DNA of 64,000 bases from Bradyrhizobium yuanmingense (GTDB lineage: Bacteria; Pseudomonadota; Alphaproteobacteria; Rhizobiales; Xanthobacteraceae), in the NCBI RefSeq assembly GCF_900094575.1, contig NZ_FMAE01000008.1, positions 248,001-312,000 of the forward strand, in the 5' to 3' direction. Every line of letters starts with the position of its first letter. Position 1 is the first letter of the stretch. A model generated the notes under the pieces. It was not told the origin of the DNA. It did no database searches and worked only from the letters and a program-made list of their open reading frames with translations. Positions 60,319 to 64,000 of the stretch are shown here, in pieces. The position numbers and the translations under genes were made by a program.

Positions 60319-61032
60319 TCAGCTCGCCGCGCGGAATTGCACTTCGGCTTTGTTGATGAAGCATGTTTTGTCGAACAGCGTCAGGTCCAGCGGGTTGGGC
60401 AGGCGGACATCGCTGAGATCGGGGCAGGGCTTCGCTGCGGGATCATAGGATCGATCGATCTGCGAGATGAAGACGACGATCAGCCCCGTGTCGCGCGCGA
60501 ACGACCTCAGCGCCCGCACCTGCACCGTCAGGTCGGGGTTTTCCCGCCTCTGATCGAGCAGTTGCAGATAGTCGATCACGACGAAGGTGCCGCGCGGCGC
60601 CGCTTCCATCTGCTTGACGATGTAATCGGCGCTGATTGCGTCCGAGCAATCCACCTCGAACAGCTTGTCGAACTGTGTGGGCTCCACGCCGATCGCACGG
60701 AGGCGGTCCAACACATCTCGCTCGGTGTACTCCAGTGAGAAGAATGCGGCGCGATGGCCGGACTTCATGGCTTCGACGGCAAGTTCGAGGCTCATCAACG
60801 TCTTGCCCTGGCCCGGACGGGCCCCGACCAGCACCAAATCGCCCGGCCGGAACTGCGCGAACAGTTTGCTCGCCGGCGTCAGTGCGGCTGCTTTCGCCGC
60901 GAGCATGCTCCAGGCGGAAAAGCCCTCCGTCGCAGCGATGCGGTCAAGCGCGTCGTGGAGCGGAATGCCGGCCTCGCGGGACAGGCGCCTGGCCTTGCGC
61001 TTCAGATGGTAGATGGGCGCAGACAGTTTCAT
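60319..61032 (-). CDS. DnaB-like RecA-fold ATPase (helicase domain only)
   Basis: A 237-residue protein. Residues 1-45 are a basic helical segment (APIYHLKRKARRLSREAGIP), then a RecA-like core with Walker A VGARPGQGKTLMSLEL, FFSLEYTERDVLDRL and Walker B TFVVIDYLQLLDQRR, then VFISQIDRSYD. It matches the C-terminal ATPase domain of DnaB but lacks its N-terminal domain, so it is not the replicative helicase. Function unknown. ATG 61032 gives a plausible N-terminus. Confidence 0.8.
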   Translation of the reverse strand: MKLSAPIYHLKRKARRLSREAGIPLHDALDRIAATEGFSAWSMLAAKAAALTPASKLFAQFRPGDLVLVGARPGQGKTLMSLELAVEAMKSGHRAAFFSLEYTERDVLDRLRAIGVEPTQFDKLFEVDCSDAISADYIVKQMEAAPRGTFVVIDYLQLLDQRRENPDLTVQVRALRSFARDTGLIVVFISQIDRSYDPAAKPCPDLSDVRLPNPLDLTLFDKTCFINKAEVQFRAAS

Positions 61033-61219
61033 CGTCAAAACCTCCCATTGCGAGCATGGATCGCAACCCCTCCTTATGCCTAGCGCTCGAACAGTCGGCC
61101 GATGATCAATTCGCCCGGCATGAGGTCTGCTTTCCCGGCGGAGGGAGGAGGCGTGGGCGGCACCGAAATGAAGCGTAGCTGATTCCGCGACGGGCGGAGA
61201 GCGGCGCGGTCGGCTCAAC

Positions 61220-61250
61220 AAAAAAAGTATTAGACTGCCGCTTCCGGCAG
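61220..61250 (-). terminator. Terminator overlapping the end of lipB
   Basis: Read on the minus strand, stem ctgccg/cggcag (61235-61250) is formed by the last coding codons of lipB and is followed by the stop and a run of seven T (61220-61226). The hairpin is short, but the T tract is good. Confidence 0.7.
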
Positions 61251-61967
61251 CAGCGCGCGGGTCGGTCCGAACAGCTCTTCGAACGCCTGCCTGAGCGCGA
61301 TGTCGACGTCGGCCATGGTCACGAGCTGGCCGAGATCGACCAGCGAGGTGACGCCGTAACGGGGGTCGACGACGCCGCAGGGCACGATGCCGGCGAAATG
61401 CGACAGCTCCGGCTCGACATTAATGGCGATGCCGTGAAACGAGACCCAGCGCTTCAGGCGGACGCCGATCGCCGCGATCTTGTCTTCGTGTCCAGGTCCC
61501 TTGTCGGGCCGCCTGACCCAGACGCCGACCCGGTCCTCGCGCCGCTCGCCGCGGACGTTGAAGGCGGCGAGCGTCTTCAGGATCAGCTCTTCCAGGCTCG
61601 CGACATAGGCCCGCACGTCCGGCCGGCGGCGCTTGAGGTCGAGCATGACGTAGGCCACGCGCTGGCCGGGTCCGTGATAGGTGAGCTGCCCGCCGCGCCC
61701 TGTCGCGAAGGTCGGGAATCGGGAATCGAGCAGGTCGCTTTCCTTGCCCGAGGTGCCGGAGGTGTAGAGCGGGGGATGTTCCAGCAGCCAGACCAGTTCA
61801 GGGGCCTCGCCCGCGGCGATCGCCGCGACACGCGCCTCCATGGCGGCCACGGCCTCCGGATAGGGCACCGGGGCATCCGAAATCCGCCATTCGACGACTT
61901 CGCCGCCTGCGGCGGAAAACGACGTCAAATCGAGGTCTTGGCGGTGGCTTTCAGGGGAATTAACCAT
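61230..61967 (-). CDS. lipB: Lipoyl(octanoyl) transferase LipB
   Basis: A 245-residue enzyme that moves octanoyl from acyl-carrier protein to lipoate-dependent enzymes. The ordered motifs are LTYHGPGQRVAYVMLDLKRR, DKIAAIGVRLKRWVSFHGIA with the catalytic Lys, and GIVPCGVVDPRYGVTSL with the catalytic Cys. Length is normal. ATG 61967. The transcript ends at an intrinsic terminator overlapping its final codons. Confidence 0.95.
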   Translation of the reverse strand: MVNSPESHRQDLDLTSFSAAGGEVVEWRISDAPVPYPEAVAAMEARVAAIAAGEAPELVWLLEHPPLYTSGTSGKESDLLDSRFPTFATGRGGQLTYHGPGQRVAYVMLDLKRRRPDVRAYVASLEELILKTLAAFNVRGERREDRVGVWVRRPDKGPGHEDKIAAIGVRLKRWVSFHGIAINVEPELSHFAGIVPCGVVDPRYGVTSLVDLGQLVTMADVDIALRQAFEELFGPTRALLPEAAV

Positions 61968-62049
61968 TGGCTAACCATAACGTGGTGATCATCTCTGGAG
62001 CAAATGAAGAGTCCCAAGTCCCAAGTCTCAAGTTGCGGCGGTCCTGACA

Positions 62050-62292
62050 GTGCCCACTCTCGACAAAGTCACCGTGGATCTCATGGTCGTCCTCGGGACG
62101 ACCACGATGCCGATCCATCAAGTATTACGTCTTTCCCGCGGCGCCATCATCGAGCTGGACGCAACTGAGGCCGACGAAGTCAAGGTGCTCGCCAATAATC
62201 TGCCGGTCGCCTCCGGCGTTGTGCTGGTCGACCGCAACAGAATCGCGGTCGAGGTCAAGCAGATGCTGCCGCGCTCGCCGGGGACGCGGTAG
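62050..62292 (+). CDS. FliN/SpoA-type flagellar motor switch domain protein
   Basis: An 80-residue single SpoA domain: KVTVDLMVVLGTTTMPIHQV then LRLSRGAIIELDATEADEVK and VLVDRNRIAVEV match the C-terminal FliN/FliM/YscQ fold. FliN builds the C-ring that switches flagellar rotation. It is short relative to full FliN and stands alone, with no other flagellar gene in the window, so it may be a stray paralogue. The start is GTG 62050. Confidence 0.8.
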   Translation: MPTLDKVTVDLMVVLGTTTMPIHQVLRLSRGAIIELDATEADEVKVLANNLPVASGVVLVDRNRIAVEVKQMLPRSPGTR

Positions 62293-62488
62293 GCCCCCGG
62301 TCACACGGGACCGGGCAAGCGGTAGCGGCCTGGGTATCCTATAAGGCCGATCTCCTGGGGAAGGGCGGCGTTTTTCCTGCCAAGCTTGTGGAATTCAGGG
62401 CTTTTGCAGGCTTGTATCCCCCTGATGGATTTGTTAGATCGGCGCCGCTGATCCGGCCGCCCGAACGACCTCAGGCCGGCATCTCCTA

Positions 62489-62573
62489 GCGCTCGTGGCG
62501 GAACTGGTAGACGCGCTGCCTTGAGGTGGCAGTGGGTAACACCGTGGGGGTTCGAGTCCCTCCGAGCGCACCA
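62489..62573 (+). tRNA. tRNA-Leu (anticodon GAG)
   Basis: Acceptor gcgctcg (62489-62495) pairs with cgagcgc (62563-62569), then A and an encoded CCA (62571-62573). The anticodon stem ctgcc/ggcag encloses loop ttgaggt, anticodon GAG. A long variable arm (gtgggtaacaccgtg) is present, as expected for Leu. Length is 85 nt. It is followed by about 1 kb of degraded sequence. Confidence 0.95.
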
Positions 62574-62677
62574 CAATTTGCAAATCGCTGGCGGGTTGCC
62601 CACCGTGGCGGTGAATACGAGTGTGCAAGAGCCGTCGAAAGTGAACGCAAGCTCACTGTGTGGCTTGCTCGTTGCCC

Positions 62678-62890
62678 TCAAGATTTCACCCCCCATCCTA
62701 AGTAATGATGAGTTTCAGCGGAGAGCCGGCCGCAATGATCCCACGCCTGTCGGGCACGTTGCGGACGATTGGGGGCGGGGTAATCCGGGAAAATGCCTGG
62801 CATGCTCAGTTGCCGACGCTGCTGTTGAGCTCGCCAAACAAAGCGGCGGATCGCGTCCACGTTCTTCGTCATCGAGTAGAGGTTGCACAC
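62678..62890 (-). pseudogene. Broken SOS response-associated peptidase (SRAP/YedK) gene
   Basis: The start (GTG 62890) encodes MCNLYSMTKNVDAIRR, the SRAP N-terminus with catalytic Cys2, which binds abasic DNA. The homology then jumps frames: LFGELNSSVGN in one frame, LSMPGIFPDYPAP in another, and IVRNVP in the first again, consistent with three single-base indels. The sequence is then lost, leaving only about the first 60 of roughly 230 residues. A LexA-type box lies about 92 bases upstream. Confidence 0.7.
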
Positions 62891-62981
62891 GTTCAGGTCT
62901 CGGGAGGTGCCTGGCGAGGACGGTTGTCAGTTGCGGGTTTGGCATGCGCCAGCTCGCGGGTCGGTCAGACATACCCAGCTA

Positions 62982-62996
62982 GAACATAATGGGAAC
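62982..62996. promoter_or_regulatory. LexA/SOS-type box (GAAC-N7-GAAC)
   Basis: GAACATAATGGGAAC fits the alphaproteobacterial LexA operator GAAC-N7-GAAC exactly. It lies about 92 bases upstream of the broken SRAP gene on the minus strand. It probably once controlled this SOS gene. Confidence 0.6.
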
Positions 62997-63560
62997 GAAA
63001 GAGGCGATACGGTCGCTCGTTATCGTTCTCCTCGCCCGTTGGGCATCGATGAAGCGGTCCTACACTAACGGGGATCCAGAAGAGCGCTTGCAATTCCATG
63101 CTGGCCTTCAACTCCAGGGAGCATAGTCGTCACAATTGCCCCTGAACTGCGGATGCCTTGCGTGCGATGTCTCATGCTCGGCGGCCTCGGGCGCGCGATG
63201 CCGACGATGATCGTCGTCTTTGTCCCGAGCGCCGTGCTTCCGCCCTTCTTACTCTCTCGCGGAGCCGCCTCAATTGGGCCAGCAGGCTGACGAGCTCGAT
63301 TCTTGTGTCACGCAGAACAGCCAGGCTGGAAATCCCACTACTCACTACAACACCCCCAAACAGGCCTTTGCCGAATTCGTGACGGAAGCTCGGATTTGTG
63401 GCGACGTGCCAACAACGTGTAAGCGATGGCCACCGGGGGCGTCGGTTCGTTTTACGACAATGCGCGAAAATATTCTAAATGGTTGCAATGCATTGCAACA
63501 GCAACGCGCTATCGGAAGGGGAATATCAACACACTCTCCGAAGCGCGCGCGTCATTTGCA

Positions 63561-63776
63561 TCAGCACGTTGGCGCTGTACGAGCTACCTCTACTGTTCTG
63601 ACGATCGGCTCCTCGACCCAGGCCTCGCGGGCAAACCAGTTGTGATTGGCCCGACAGTCCGGACAAAGAGTATTGCCGAAAAACACGATGCTTCGCAGGA
63701 AAGTCTCACGATCGGATTTGATGCCGGTCGGAATCGCGCGGCCGGATTGCGGACACTTGACCATGATCATGCCCAT
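63561..63776 (-). CDS. Small Cys-containing protein, unknown
   Basis: A 71-residue soluble protein starting MGMIMVKCPQSGRAIPTGIK, with a second Cys pair in NTLCPDCRANHNWFAREAWV. The spacing CP...CPxC fits a small zinc-ribbon-like fold. I recall very similar proteins in many Bradyrhizobium genomes, without a known function. ATG 63776 is preceded by ggagg five bases away. Possible last intact gene in the window; upstream of it (63777-64000) no gene is supported. Confidence 0.75.
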   Translation of the reverse strand: MGMIMVKCPQSGRAIPTGIKSDRETFLRSIVFFGNTLCPDCRANHNWFAREAWVEEPIVRTVEVARTAPTC

Positions 63777-64000
63777 ACGAGCCTCCCTGAAACACGTATT
63801 TGTCGAGAAAAAGGGCCGGCCGGCTGGAGTGCGCTCTCGTCGGTGCGGGTGACTTGGGGGGCATCGCACCTGGGGTCGTTGTTCGAGCAAAAGGGCAGCT
63901 TGCTCGTGACGACGCTTCTCCAACCGACCGGATTCCTGCTTGGCGAATTCTTGGGATAGCTGCGGGCTTTCGCCGCAACTCTGAATAATGTCCGACCTCA

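Larger units (their letters stand above)
62574..63560. other. Decayed region downstream of tRNA-Leu
   Basis: Apart from the SRAP remnant (62678-62890) and the LexA-type box (62982-62996), no intact gene is supported. Between about 63172 and 63430 the minus strand keeps an uninterrupted frame of roughly 85 codons (including NPSFRHEFGKGLFGG and TRIELVSLLAQLRRLRE), without a clear start or a recognised family. Composition is uneven and lower in GC in places. Confidence 0.45.

Overview
This window looks like chromosomal DNA of a Bradyrhizobium-type alphaproteobacterium (order Hyphomicrobiales). The support is high GC throughout, many orphan solute-binding proteins and IclR/GntR/LuxR regulators, small Gly/Tyr-rich secreted proteins, a lysine/alanine histone H1-like protein, FixK-type boxes, and several palindromic repeats of types I recall from Bradyrhizobium genomes. 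The genus is an inference; no 16S rRNA gene is present.

Layout. 1-7.3 kb: a partial VOC protein, two small membrane or secreted proteins, tRNA-Arg(TCG), an AraC regulator, small secreted proteins, a DUF3775 plus host-attachment gene pair, a DMT exporter and a histone-like protein. 7.3-13.3 kb: DNA photolyase (apparent CTG start), a Cache-type chemoreceptor, a 1-Cys peroxiredoxin and a repeat-rich gene-free block. 13.3-17 kb: a MacA-MacB type efflux operon with a small LuxR-type HTH protein. 17.6-20.5 kb: a FixJ/LuxR-type response regulator followed by four curlin-repeat secreted proteins and a fifth small exported protein. 20.7-26.1 kb: GNAT, SDR, serine hydrolase, an ArsR-AHSA1 pair and a ferritin-like stress protein. 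26.1-30.5 kb: an IclR-controlled CaiB/BaiF CoA-transferase operon with two solute-binding proteins. 31.6-37.3 kb: an aromatic meta-cleavage cluster (IclR, FAD hydroxylase, FAH-family hydrolase, binding protein, divergent extradiol dioxygenase). 37.3-39.3 kb: a histidine kinase/response regulator pair. 40.4-45.8 kb: a sugar-acid catabolic cluster (idonate-type dehydrogenase, gluconate 5-dehydrogenase type SDR, enolase-superfamily dehydratase, divergent GntR and MFS transporter). 45.8-56 kb: an ArsB-like transporter, two PAS hybrid kinases, a zinc metallopeptidase, a biotin-dependent acyl-CoA carboxylase subunit, a PEP-mutase-family lyase and acylphosphatase. 56.2-58.9 kb: a GbsR/MarR-DUF4166-TIGR01777 operon. 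58.9-64 kb: LysR/tautomerase, a DnaB-like ATPase, lipB, a small FliN-like protein, tRNA-Leu(GAG), then about 1 kb of decayed DNA with a broken SRAP gene and an SOS box, and a last small Cys-rich protein.

The most notable system is the curlin-repeat cluster at 17.6-20.5 kb. Four paralogous exported proteins carry the Q-x-G-x2-N-x5-Q amyloid repeat, downstream of a LuxR-type regulator that could act like CsgD, with no CsgG/E/F secretion gene in the window. Other points of interest are two regulator genes that appear leaderless with operators over the start codon (24168 and 56210), a photolyase without a normal start codon, an SDR lacking the YxxxK motif, and a LexA-type box left upstream of a frameshifted SRAP gene.
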